Below are positions 36,267-44,216 of a stretch of DNA of 64,000 bases, piece by piece (within the stretch, counting starts at the first letter, position 1; the number at the start of each line of letters is the position of its first letter). This DNA is from an uncultured Alphaproteobacteria bacterium (GTDB taxonomy: Bacteria; Pseudomonadota; Alphaproteobacteria; Sphingomonadales; Sphingomonadaceae). The stretch lies in NCBI GenBank assembly GCA_903934325.1, contig CAIZNH010000010.1:62001-126000 (forward strand), in the 5' to 3' direction. Under the pieces are notes generated by a model, which saw nothing but the letters and a program-made list of their open reading frames with translations, had not been told where the DNA came from and searched no databases. Both the position numbers and the translations under genes were made by a program.

Positions 36267-37270
36267 GGCAGGATCGCCATGCCGTCCCCGCCCTCGCCCC
36301 CCGGCAGACGGCGCAGCACGGTCCCGCTGGCGTAATCGACTTCGGCGACGGTGTTGCTCACTGTCTCGGCGACATAGATACGTTTGCCGTCGGCCGACCA
36401 CAGAATGGTGACCTGAAAGCGTGCCTGTGCCTCGGCGGGGCCGGAGACAGGAATGGTGCGGACCACCTTGGCCGTGGCGGTGTCGATCACGCTGAGGCTG
36501 CCGTCATGAAGGTCGGAGGTGACCGCCACATCGCCTTGCGGGCGCACCGCGATGCGCAAGGGGAACCGGCCCGTTGCCACGGTCTTGCGCACTGCCATCG
36601 TCTGCGGATCGAGCGCGAAGGCCTGATTGGACCCGCGCGCCGAGACCCACAGCGTCTTTCCGTCAGGCGAAAGCGAAATGCCCTCGGGCTCCTCCCCAAC
36701 CGTCACCGACAGGGGCGCGCGGCGGGTGCGCATATCGATCCGGGTTACTGTTCGCGAGCCAAGGTCGGTGGTCCAGGCAGTGCGCTCATCCGCGCTGACG
36801 GCGAGCATGTGGCTGCCCTGCTTGCCGGTGGCAAACTCGAACGTCGTCGCTGCGTCCGTCAGCGGACCGACAATCTGGAAGATCGACCGGCGACCTTCGG
36901 CGGTGGCATAAATGGTCCCGCTCATGTGCCACACGATCCCATGCGGGCGGGCATTTTCGCCCAGGTCGATGCTTCGCACCTTTTCGAGATTGTCGGTGCG
37001 GAAGATGTCGACTGTGGTCCCGCCATAGCAGGCGAGCGCGACGTGCAGCCCATCAGGCGAGGTCGCGAGCTCGTGCGGGTTGGTGCAGCTCGGCAGGCGG
37101 AGCACTTCCTTGCCGGTGGCGAGATCGACCTTGGACAGCGTATTGCCGCGCTTGGCCGCGACGAACAGCGTCGGCGCCATGGCCTTGGCTCCGGTCGATT
37201 GCGGTGCAGCGGCAGGCGCGCAGCCGGCCAGCACTGTCAACAGCAAGCCGCCCGCCAGACCCAGTTTCAT
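36263..37270 (-). CDS. YncE-like beta-propeller lipoprotein
   Basis: 335 aa from ATG 37270 (GGGGGAGTGG upstream). The signal peptide ends in a lipobox, LLTVLAGC, so it is a lipoprotein. Seven or so propeller repeats follow, e.g. GISLSPDGKTLWVSARGSNQ, LATSPDGLHVALACYG and WSADGKRIYVAETVSNTV, each with the S-x-D-G-K turn of YVTN/YncE propellers. Probably a binding or scaffold protein in the periplasm. First gene of a coupled set with rimB and rimK; why a propeller should be tied to S6 modification is unclear. Confidence 0.85.
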   Translation of the reverse strand: MKLGLAGGLLLTVLAGCAPAAAPQSTGAKAMAPTLFVAAKRGNTLSKVDLATGKEVLRLPSCTNPHELATSPDGLHVALACYGGTTVDIFRTDNLEKVRSIDLGENARPHGIVWHMSGTIYATAEGRRSIFQIVGPLTDAATTFEFATGKQGSHMLAVSADERTAWTTDLGSRTVTRIDMRTRRAPLSVTVGEEPEGISLSPDGKTLWVSARGSNQAFALDPQTMAVRKTVATGRFPLRIAVRPQGDVAVTSDLHDGSLSVIDTATAKVVRTIPVSGPAEAQARFQVTILWSADGKRIYVAETVSNTVAEVDYASGTVLRRLPGGEGGDGMAILP

Positions 37271-37328
37271 CGCCACTCCCCCGGCACAATCAAGGCAATA
37301 CCGGATGTGAACCCCAAGGCCCTGCGAA

Positions 37329-38084
37329 TCAAGCGCTGAAAAACCGGAGGATGCCCTCGCCCAACTCGGGCTTGATCGCACTGTCGAGGTGGCCGCCGGG
37401 GACTTCCGCATAGGTGGCATCCGGCAGCAGCGCGGCCAGATCGCGGGCCGAGCCATTGTCCTGATCATTCACCCCGCAGATCACCAGCGTTGGCGTGGTG
37501 ACATTGGCGAGGCCAGCCAGATCGAGATCCTCGAAGGCATCGAGCAGCAGCCGCGCCGCCACCCGGTCCACCCCTTGCGACTTCAGGAACTGGCGCGAGA
37601 GCCATGCGGGATCGTCCCGCCCGATGGTGTCGAATTCGTCGATCACGCGCTTGAAGAAGGCCGAACGGCGCGTCCAGTCGGCAAGGCCCGACACGCCCAT
37701 CCCCGCCAGCACCAGACGGCGCGGGGCGAACACGCCATTGGCGCAGCCATGCACTGCCGTGCGCGCGCCCAGCGAGAAGCCGACGAGGTCATATTCGCCC
37801 TCCTCCAGCCCGAGATGATCGATCAGCGCGGCGACATCGCGAACCAGCACGCCCGGCGGATAGGAGGACGGATCATGGGGCGCCTCGCTCTCTCCATGCA
37901 CACGGAAATCGGGCATGATCGCGCGGAAGCCCGCCGCCGCAAGCCGCGCGGCATGGCCCCACTTGATCCAGTTCATGTGGGCCGAGGAAAACAGCCCGTG
38001 GAGCAGGATCACCGGACGACCCTCTCCCTCGGTGTGGACCGCGATCTGCGTGCCGTCGAAGCTGGCGAAGTGCTCAGGTGTCAC
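37329..38084 (-). CDS. Alpha/beta hydrolase
   Basis: 251 aa from a GTG at 38084, which overlaps the preceding isomerase gene by 11 bp. ILLHGLFSSAHMNW (oxyanion), DFRVHGESEAP, the nucleophile elbow VGFSLGARTA, an acid in VICGVNDQDNGS and His in VPGGHLDSAI. Specific substrate unknown; its coupling to an HCCA isomerase suggests action on an aromatic or ester intermediate. Confidence 0.87.
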   Translation of the reverse strand: MTPEHFASFDGTQIAVHTEGEGRPVILLHGLFSSAHMNWIKWGHAARLAAAGFRAIMPDFRVHGESEAPHDPSSYPPGVLVRDVAALIDHLGLEEGEYDLVGFSLGARTAVHGCANGVFAPRRLVLAGMGVSGLADWTRRSAFFKRVIDEFDTIGRDDPAWLSRQFLKSQGVDRVAARLLLDAFEDLDLAGLANVTTPTLVICGVNDQDNGSARDLAALLPDATYAEVPGGHLDSAIKPELGEGILRFFSA

Positions 38085-38730
38085 GGCGCACCAGCCCCTT
38101 CTGCTCCATCCGCCATTGCGCCATTTCGATCCGGTCCTGCCCGAAGAAGGGCTCGCCCTCGAACACCAGCGTCGGCACGCCCCAATGGCCCGCGGCATCG
38201 AGCGCGGCCTGATTGGCGGCAATGGCGGCATCCAGCGCGTCCGCACCGGCAATCGCCTCGGCATCGAGCTCGGTCAGATCGAGCCCTGCACGCGCCGCGG
38301 CCTCAGCCAGATGATCGCCCTCGTGCCAGTTATCGACCGTGCCCGACCAGATCACCCGCGCAACCTCGTCGGCAAAGGCAAGGCCCTTGCCCCGCTGCTC
38401 GGCCGCCTGACCCAGGCGGCACAGGCGGTGGATGTGGGGTTGCTCTGCCGCAATCTCGCGGGTCGCAAGGTTCTGCACCACCGGATCTGGGCGCGGCCAG
38501 CGATAGGGAACTCCCATCATCTGCGCAGAGCGGGCGGCATCGATGAAGATGTAGCGCCCCGCCGCCGGATTGCCGGTGAACAGGATCGAAGGATCGCGGA
38601 TCGCAATCGGCAGCACAGTGCGCAAGCCGATGGTGAGGTCATACTCGGCCGCCATCGCCCGGTATCGCCCGACAGCGAGATAGGAATAGGGCGAGCGAAA
38701 GCTGAAGAACAGATCGGCGTGAAGTGTCAT
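38074..38730 (-). CDS. 2-hydroxychromene-2-carboxylate isomerase-like (GST kappa/DsbA fold)
   Basis: 218 aa. ADLFFSFRSPYSYLAVGRYR holds the SPYSYL motif with the catalytic Ser of the kappa-class GST/HCCA isomerase family; GVPTLVFEGEPFFGQDRIEM near the end is also typical. The family isomerises ring-opened naphthalene products using glutathione, but many members act on other substrates. Divergent from marR-emrA-emrB across a 79-bp gap holding a perfect palindrome. Confidence 0.85.
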   Translation of the reverse strand: MTLHADLFFSFRSPYSYLAVGRYRAMAAEYDLTIGLRTVLPIAIRDPSILFTGNPAAGRYIFIDAARSAQMMGVPYRWPRPDPVVQNLATREIAAEQPHIHRLCRLGQAAEQRGKGLAFADEVARVIWSGTVDNWHEGDHLAEAAARAGLDLTELDAEAIAGADALDAAIAANQAALDAAGHWGVPTLVFEGEPFFGQDRIEMAQWRMEQKGLVRRDT

Positions 38731-38779
38731 GCCTGCTTGCTAGCGCGGTTGGCGGCGCAGGGCCAGCGGGCGCTTGAAG

Positions 38780-38799
38780 ATAATAAGCCTGCTTATTAT
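38780..38799. promoter_or_regulatory. Perfect 20-bp palindrome, probable MarR operator
   Basis: ATAATAAGC (38780-38788) and GCTTATTAT (38791-38799) form a perfect inverted repeat with a 2-bp centre. It lies 10 bp before the marR start and 49 bp before the divergent isomerase start. MarR dimers usually bind such 16-20 bp AT-rich palindromes. Its placement allows autorepression and control of both units. Confidence 0.8.
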
Positions 38800-38809
38800 A
38801 AGGGGGCGC

Positions 38810-39253
38810 ATGAGCATCGAGACCGGATACCGACTCGCCGACAATTCGCGCCAGCTGCGCCGCCTGTTCGATGAACGCGTGCGCGATCTCGGTCTCACCG
38901 GACCGCAGGCCCGCCTGCTCCTCGCGCTCGAACGCCATCCCAACGAGAACCAGGTCTTCTATGCCGAGAGGCTGGAGATCGAGCCGATCACCCTCACCCG
39001 CATTGTCGACCGGCTGGAGGACGCTGGCTGGATCGAGCGCCAGAGCGACCCGGCCGACCGGCGCGCGCGCATCCTCCACCTTACCGACAAGAGCCGCGGC
39101 ATCGTCACCCGACTGCGCATTTCGGTCGAGGCGCTGTTCGATGACATGCTCGGCGGCTTTGACCCTGCCGAGCGCGAGACCTTTGCCCGACTGCTCGATC
39201 GCATTGCCGAAAATCTTGCCGCAGCACGCCTGCCGGAGGTGATCAATGGCTGA
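38810..39253 (+). CDS. MarR-family transcriptional regulator
   Basis: 147 aa from ATG 38810. Winged-helix pattern: LFDERVRDLGLTGPQARLLL, FYAERLEIEPITLTRIVDRL (recognition helix) and the wing WIERQSDPADRRARILHLTD with the DxR motif. Such proteins repress efflux and catabolic genes until a phenolic ligand binds. Its 3' end overlaps the HlyD-type gene by 8 bp, and a perfect palindrome precedes it. Confidence 0.93.
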   Translation: MSIETGYRLADNSRQLRRLFDERVRDLGLTGPQARLLLALERHPNENQVFYAERLEIEPITLTRIVDRLEDAGWIERQSDPADRRARILHLTDKSRGIVTRLRISVEALFDDMLGGFDPAERETFARLLDRIAENLAAARLPEVING

Positions 39254-40316
39254 AGCCGATCCCGCCATCACCCGCGAGGCCGCCACACAAGCGTCCGCCG
39301 CGCCTGCCCGCAAGCCATGGGGCCGCTGGGCGCTCATGCTGGTCGTGCCGCTCGCGCTGGTGACCGGCGCTTTCCTTTATTGGCAGAGCCTTGCGGGCAA
39401 GGTGTCGACCGACAATGCCTATATCAAGCAGGACATGGTCTCTGTCAGCGCCGAAGTCGGCGGAAGGATCACCGAGGTGATGGCGGCCGATGGTTCGCAG
39501 GTCTCCGCCGGAGACCTCCTGTTCCGCATCGATCCTGAGCCCTTCCGCCTGCAGATGGCTGAGGCCGATGCCGCGATCGCCGGGGCCCAGGCCAACGTCA
39601 TCGCGCTCAGCAATGCCTCCGAGCTTACCGGCACCGATATCTCTGCCGCCCGCAAGGATGTGGGCTTTGCCGCCGCGCGCTTCGAACGGGTGCGGGCGCT
39701 GCGCGAGAAGGGCTTTTCGACCAAGGCCGATTACGAGGCTGCCGAGCAGGCGCTCGAACAGGCGCGTGAAGCGGTGCGTCAGGCCGAGGATCGCCAGCGT
39801 GAAGCCCGCGCCAGGCTGGCGACCGGCGCCGCCGTGCCCGGGGTCAATCCGCAGGTCGCCGCTGCGCAAGCCCGCCGTGCCAGCGCCGAGCTCTCGCTGC
39901 GCCGCACCGAAGTGCGCAGCCCCGCATCGGGCCGCATCGCCCAGGCTGACCGCCTGCAATTGGGGCAGCAGGTGGTTCCCAACCTCCCCGTGCTGACGCT
40001 GGTCCGCGAGGGATCGACCTATGTCGAAGCCAATTTCAAGGAAACCGATCTTGATGACATGGCCGTGGGTCAGCGCGCCGAGATCCGCTTCGACGCCTAT
40101 CCCGATCTCGTGTTGAAGGGCCGCGTTGCCTCGATCGGCGCGGGCACGGGCGCGGAATTCTCCGTGCTTCCGGCCCAGAATGCTACCGGCAACTGGGTCA
40201 AGGTCACCCAACGCGTACCGGTGCGCATCGCGATCGAGGGAGAAAGCCCGCGCCGCCTGATCGCCGGGCTTTCGACCGAGGTGACGGTCTTTACCGCCGC
40301 AGCGGCCAAGCCCTGA
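39246..40316 (+). CDS. emrA: HlyD/EmrA-type efflux membrane fusion protein
   Basis: 356 aa. One N-terminal membrane anchor at 25-45 (WALMLVVPLALVTGAFLYW), then the biotinyl-lipoyl-like hairpin (VSAEVGGRITEVMAADGSQV), a coiled coil (EQALEQAREAVRQAEDRQRE) and the beta-barrel part (TYVEANFKETDLDDMAVGQR). It links an inner-membrane pump to an outer-membrane channel; no TolC gene is in the window. Coupled to marR upstream and followed 1 bp later by the DHA2 transporter gene. Confidence 0.93.
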   Translation: MAEADPAITREAATQASAAPARKPWGRWALMLVVPLALVTGAFLYWQSLAGKVSTDNAYIKQDMVSVSAEVGGRITEVMAADGSQVSAGDLLFRIDPEPFRLQMAEADAAIAGAQANVIALSNASELTGTDISAARKDVGFAAARFERVRALREKGFSTKADYEAAEQALEQAREAVRQAEDRQREARARLATGAAVPGVNPQVAAAQARRASAELSLRRTEVRSPASGRIAQADRLQLGQQVVPNLPVLTLVREGSTYVEANFKETDLDDMAVGQRAEIRFDAYPDLVLKGRVASIGAGTGAEFSVLPAQNATGNWVKVTQRVPVRIAIEGESPRRLIAGLSTEVTVFTAAAAKP

Positions 40317-40317
40317 C

Positions 40318-41901
40318 ATGGTAAGCAGCGCAGCGCCTGCCGCCGCGCAGCCCGCGCCGCCGCCGGAGCGCGCGCTTGATGCACCCGAACTCGAAACGCG
40401 CAACTATCCGCTGATGATCATCGGGGTGATGGCCGCATCGCTCCTCCAGATCCTCGACACCACCATCGCCAATGTCGCCCTGCCGCATATGCAGTCCTCG
40501 CTGGGCGCGACGGTCGACACCATCACCTGGGTGCTGACGAGCTACATCATCGCCTCGGCGGTGGCCCTGCCGATCACCGGCTGGCTGGCCGACCGGATCG
40601 GGGCGCGGCGGCTGTTCATCGGCTCGGTCGCCGGCTTCATCCTCGCCTCGATGCTGTGCGGCCTCGCGCAGAACCTTGAGGAAATGGTGATCTTCCGCGC
40701 TTTCCAGGGCGTGGCTGGCGCCTTCATTGCGCCGCTGAGCCAGTCCTTCATGCTCGATGCGACGCGCCCCTCACGGCATCCGCAGATCCTGGCAGTTTGG
40801 GGCATGGGGATCATGATCGGCCCGATCCTCGGCCCGATTCTCGGCGGCTGGCTGACCGAGACCGCCAACTGGCGCTGGGTGTTCTTCGTCAATCTGCCGG
40901 TGGGCCTCGCCTCGCTCGCGGCGCTGGTCGCCTTCCTCCCCCGCCGTCCGCAGCGCGAGCGGCGTTTCGATCTGGCGGGCTTTGCGATGATGGCGGTGGC
41001 GCTCACTGCGTTTCAGTTGATGCTCGATCGCGGCACGCAGCAGGACTGGCTCGCCAGCCCCGAGATCTGGATCTACTTGCTGCTCTCGTTGTCGGCGACG
41101 TGGATGGTGCTGATCCACTTCGCCACGGCAAAAGCCCCGATGTTCGAGCGCGCCCTGTTTGCCGATCGCAACTTCGCCATCGCATTGGGCTTCATGATCG
41201 TCATCGGGCTGGTGATGTTCGCGGTGATGGCGCTATTGCCGCCGATGCTTCAGAACCTGTTCGGCTACGGGGTGATCGATACCGGCATCGTGCTGATGCC
41301 GCGCGGGGTGGGCATTCTCGTCTCGATGCAGATCTCGGGTCTGCTGATGCGGCGCGGGATCGACGCAAGGCCGGTGGTGGCGAGCGGCTTCGTGATCTGC
41401 GCCTATTCGCTGTGGCAGATGGCGCATTGGTCACTCGAAGTGGACGAGATGCATGTCATCATCAGCGGCTTGTTGCAGGGCCTCGGCATGGGGCTGGTGT
41501 TCATTCCCTTGCAGGTCAGCGCCTTCGCCACGCTCGATCCGAAGCTGCGCACCGACGGATCGAGCCTATTGAACCTGTTCCGCTCGCTGGGAGCCTCGGC
41601 GGGGATTTCGTGGATGACGGTGCTGCTCGGCCGCAACCTTCAGGCCGGGCACGAGGAGCTGGGTTCCAACATCACGGCCGCGAGCGGGAACCTCGTCGAT
41701 GTCTCGACCATCGACCGCTTCCAGGCGCTGGGCGACAGCGCGATGGTGCTCATCGATGCCGAGGTAAACCGGCAAGCAGCCATGATCGCCTATGTCGATG
41801 ATTACTGGCTGATGATGTGGATCACGCTCGCCGCCGCGCCGCTCACCTTGCTGATGCGAAAGAACCGCGCGCCCGCAGATCCGGTGGCGCTGTCGGAATA
41901 G
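40318..41901 (+). CDS. emrB: DHA2-family multidrug MFS transporter (EmrB/QacA type)
   Basis: 527 aa with 14 predicted membrane helices. MFS signatures: LDTTIANVALPHMQSSLGAT in helix 1, GWLADRIGARRLF between helices 2 and 3, and IGPILGPILGGWLTETANWRW (written in part) in motif C. With EmrA it forms a tripartite proton-driven drug exporter. Its place behind marR and opposite an aromatic-isomerase gene suggests export of aromatic or phenolic toxicants. Confidence 0.93.
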   Translation: MVSSAAPAAAQPAPPPERALDAPELETRNYPLMIIGVMAASLLQILDTTIANVALPHMQSSLGATVDTITWVLTSYIIASAVALPITGWLADRIGARRLFIGSVAGFILASMLCGLAQNLEEMVIFRAFQGVAGAFIAPLSQSFMLDATRPSRHPQILAVWGMGIMIGPILGPILGGWLTETANWRWVFFVNLPVGLASLAALVAFLPRRPQRERRFDLAGFAMMAVALTAFQLMLDRGTQQDWLASPEIWIYLLLSLSATWMVLIHFATAKAPMFERALFADRNFAIALGFMIVIGLVMFAVMALLPPMLQNLFGYGVIDTGIVLMPRGVGILVSMQISGLLMRRGIDARPVVASGFVICAYSLWQMAHWSLEVDEMHVIISGLLQGLGMGLVFIPLQVSAFATLDPKLRTDGSSLLNLFRSLGASAGISWMTVLLGRNLQAGHEELGSNITAASGNLVDVSTIDRFQALGDSAMVLIDAEVNRQAAMIAYVDDYWLMMWITLAAAPLTLLMRKNRAPADPVALSE

Positions 41902-41902
41902 T

Positions 41903-42478
41903 TCAGCGGAAGAAGCACTGGGTGCCGGCGTAGAGCATCTCGACCTTGCCGTCGGCCCCGACAAAGCCGCCGATCTTGGTGCCGAGCGCGAATTCCTCAC
42001 CCAAGGTGCTGCCTTCGACCGGGGTATATCCCGGTGCGGTGCTGGCCGCCTCGCGCGGGGAACCGAGCTGGACCGCGCCCGGCAGCTTCACCGTCCCGTT
42101 CGCCGGCGTGTCACCATCCTGCGCGAGGTGCCAGTTCCACCCGACCAGACGGTCTTCCTGAAAATGCACCGTGAGGCCTGCGGGAAAATCGGTGAAGGCA
42201 ATCGGCCCCGCCCCACATTCGGGGTTTGAGCCCGAACGCAGCGCTGCCCCCAACGCCTTGGCGAGCGCGGCTTCGACCTCTTTTTGCCCGGCAGCGAAGT
42301 AGAAGGCCTCGCTCCCTGCGGCAAACCCCTCACCGCGCAGCTCGACCGTATTGGCCGCAACCGGCGTCTCGCCCGTCTTGCCTTCGAGCCTTTCTGCCGG
42401 CGACGGCACCCCGCCGCTATCGCATCCGGAGATCACCAGCGCGCCGGCGAGCGCGAGAAGAGCCACTGCACGCTTCAT
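41903..42478 (-). CDS. Hypothetical lipoprotein
   Basis: 191 aa from ATG 42478, which overlaps the stop of the upstream DUF2238 gene (ATGA). LALAGALVISGC is a lipobox, so the mature protein is lipid anchored. The remainder (ELRGEGFAAGSEAFYFAAGQ, TDFPAGLTVHFQEDRLVGWN and GFVGADGKVEMLYAGTQCFF) is mostly beta strand. Not recognised. Coupling with the membrane protein upstream suggests a shared envelope role. Confidence 0.7.
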   Translation of the reverse strand: MKRAVALLALAGALVISGCDSGGVPSPAERLEGKTGETPVAANTVELRGEGFAAGSEAFYFAAGQKEVEAALAKALGAALRSGSNPECGAGPIAFTDFPAGLTVHFQEDRLVGWNWHLAQDGDTPANGTVKLPGAVQLGSPREAASTAPGYTPVEGSTLGEEFALGTKIGGFVGADGKVEMLYAGTQCFFR

Positions 42479-43095
42479 TCGGAGTCCCCTTTCCACCAGA
42501 CTGCGGAGCGCAGAAGCGGTGCCATCAGCACGGCACCCAGCCCTGCCAGGGCCATATCTTTCTGCGCGTCGAACATGTCGCCTTGCTCGCCATTATAGGC
42601 CCCCGCATCGTCCGGCGCGAGGGCCAGGGTGAGGCTCCATTCGAAAATCTCGTAAAGCCCGCCAACGGCGAGCACGAACAGAAGCGCGAAAGCCAGCGCC
42701 ATCCGCTGCGAAAGCCTCAAATACCTGACGCCGATCTCCACCAGCGGCGCCATCGCCAGCACGCCGAACATGAAGTGCACCAGCCGGTCGAACATATTGC
42801 GCTCAAAGCCTGCCGCGGCGTTCATGCCCATAGGCAGCCATTCCTCGTATGGCACGAAGCTATAGGACCAGCGCGCTGCAAACAGATGCAGAAGGACGAA
42901 AGCCGTCATGCACGCGGCCGAAAGATTGCTGACAGGCGAGCGGCGGAGGCTGCGGCAAGCAAAGGGCAGCAGCAGCGCCACCGGCCCCACCTGAAGCCAC
43001 GTATTCGATGGATAGAGCGCACCCCAGGCACTCAAGGGAATGCCCAGCGCGACTGCCGCCAGCATCCAGCGCTGAGCCTTGGCCAGCGGCTGCAT
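42475..43095 (-). CDS. DUF2238 family membrane protein (YjdF-like)
   Basis: 206 aa with five or six hydrophobic helices. The conserved blocks FERNMFDRLVHFMFGVLA, GGLYEIFEWSLTL and GEQGDMFDAQKDMALAGLGA are characteristic of DUF2238. Function unknown. ATGA-coupled to the lipoprotein gene downstream; 10 bp from the asd stop upstream, so all three may form one transcript. Confidence 0.88.
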   Translation of the reverse strand: MQPLAKAQRWMLAAVALGIPLSAWGALYPSNTWLQVGPVALLLPFACRSLRRSPVSNLSAACMTAFVLLHLFAARWSYSFVPYEEWLPMGMNAAAGFERNMFDRLVHFMFGVLAMAPLVEIGVRYLRLSQRMALAFALLFVLAVGGLYEIFEWSLTLALAPDDAGAYNGEQGDMFDAQKDMALAGLGAVLMAPLLRSAVWWKGDSE

Positions 43096-43105
43096 GCTTT
43101 CGCCC

Positions 43106-44131
43106 TTAGCCCTTCTTAAGATGCCGCCGGCCGAGCAGTTCAGCGATCTGCACCGCGTTCAGCGCCGCGCCCTTCCGGAGGTTGTCGGAGACGCACCACA
43201 GGGTGAGGCCGTTCTCCACCGTCGGATCCTCGCGCACGCGGCTGACGAAAGTCGCGGCATCGCCGACGCATTCGATCGGGGTGATGTAGCCGCCGTCCTC
43301 GCGCTTATCGACCAGCATCACGCCGGGCGCCTCGCGCAGGATGTCCATCGCCTGCTGGGCACTGATCTCGTTCTCGAACTCGATGTTCACCGCTTCCGAG
43401 TGGCCCACGAACACCGGCACGCGCACGCAGGTCGCGGTCAGCTTGATCTTGGGGTCGAGGATCTTCTTGGTCTCGACCACCATCTTCCACTCTTCCTTGG
43501 TCGAACCATCGTCGAGGAAGCTGTCGATGTGCGGGATCACGTTGAAGGCGATCTGCTTGGTGAACTTGGCCGGCTCCACCGGATCGCCCACAAAGATCGC
43601 GCGGCTCTGGGCGAAAAGCTCGTCCATCCCTGCCTTCCCCGCGCCCGAGGTCGACTGGTAGGTGCTCACCACCACGCGCTTGATCGTGGCGAAGTCATGC
43701 AGCGGCTTCAGCGCCACCACGAGCTGCGCGGTCGAGCAGTTGGGGTTGGCGATGATGTTGCGGGCCTTGTAGCCGTCGATCGCGTCCGGGTTCACTTCCG
43801 GCACGATCAGCGGCACATCCGGGTCCATGCGGTAGAGCGAGGAATTGTCGATCACGATGCAGCCCGCAGCTGCAGCCTTGGGGGCATATTCCTTGGCCGG
43901 GCCGGAGCCTGCGGCGAACAGGGCAATGTCCCAGCCGGCAAAGTCGAAATGCTCGATATTCTTGCACTTGAGCATTTTGCCAGTGTCACCGAATTCGACT
44001 TCGGTGCCGGTCGAACGCGGCGAGGCGACCGCGGCGACCTCGTCGCACGGGAAATCGCGCTCGGCGAGGACCTGCATCATTTCGCGTCCGACATTGCCGG
44101 TCGCGCCGACCACTGCCACCCGGTAACCCAC
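43106..44131 (-). CDS. asd: Aspartate-semialdehyde dehydrogenase
   Basis: 341 aa from a GTG at 44131 with AGGAGA seven bases before it. GYRVAVVGATGNVGREMM (NADP binding), the catalytic Cys in ANPNCSTAQLV, STYQSTSGAGKAG, and the substrate/His region RVPVFVGHSEAVN. Converts aspartyl phosphate to aspartate semialdehyde for lysine, diaminopimelate, threonine and methionine synthesis. Likely transcribed with the DUF2238 and lipoprotein genes. Confidence 0.97.
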   Translation of the reverse strand: MGYRVAVVGATGNVGREMMQVLAERDFPCDEVAAVASPRSTGTEVEFGDTGKMLKCKNIEHFDFAGWDIALFAAGSGPAKEYAPKAAAAGCIVIDNSSLYRMDPDVPLIVPEVNPDAIDGYKARNIIANPNCSTAQLVVALKPLHDFATIKRVVVSTYQSTSGAGKAGMDELFAQSRAIFVGDPVEPAKFTKQIAFNVIPHIDSFLDDGSTKEEWKMVVETKKILDPKIKLTATCVRVPVFVGHSEAVNIEFENEISAQQAMDILREAPGVMLVDKREDGGYITPIECVGDAATFVSRVREDPTVENGLTLWCVSDNLRKGAALNAVQIAELLGRRHLKKG

Positions 44132-44216
44132 TTGGCATTCTCCTGATATTTCGCAGTTGCGAGATAGCGACACTTGTCCCGAGCGCAACTGCTAAGGTGG
44201 GTATGAAGACCTATAC

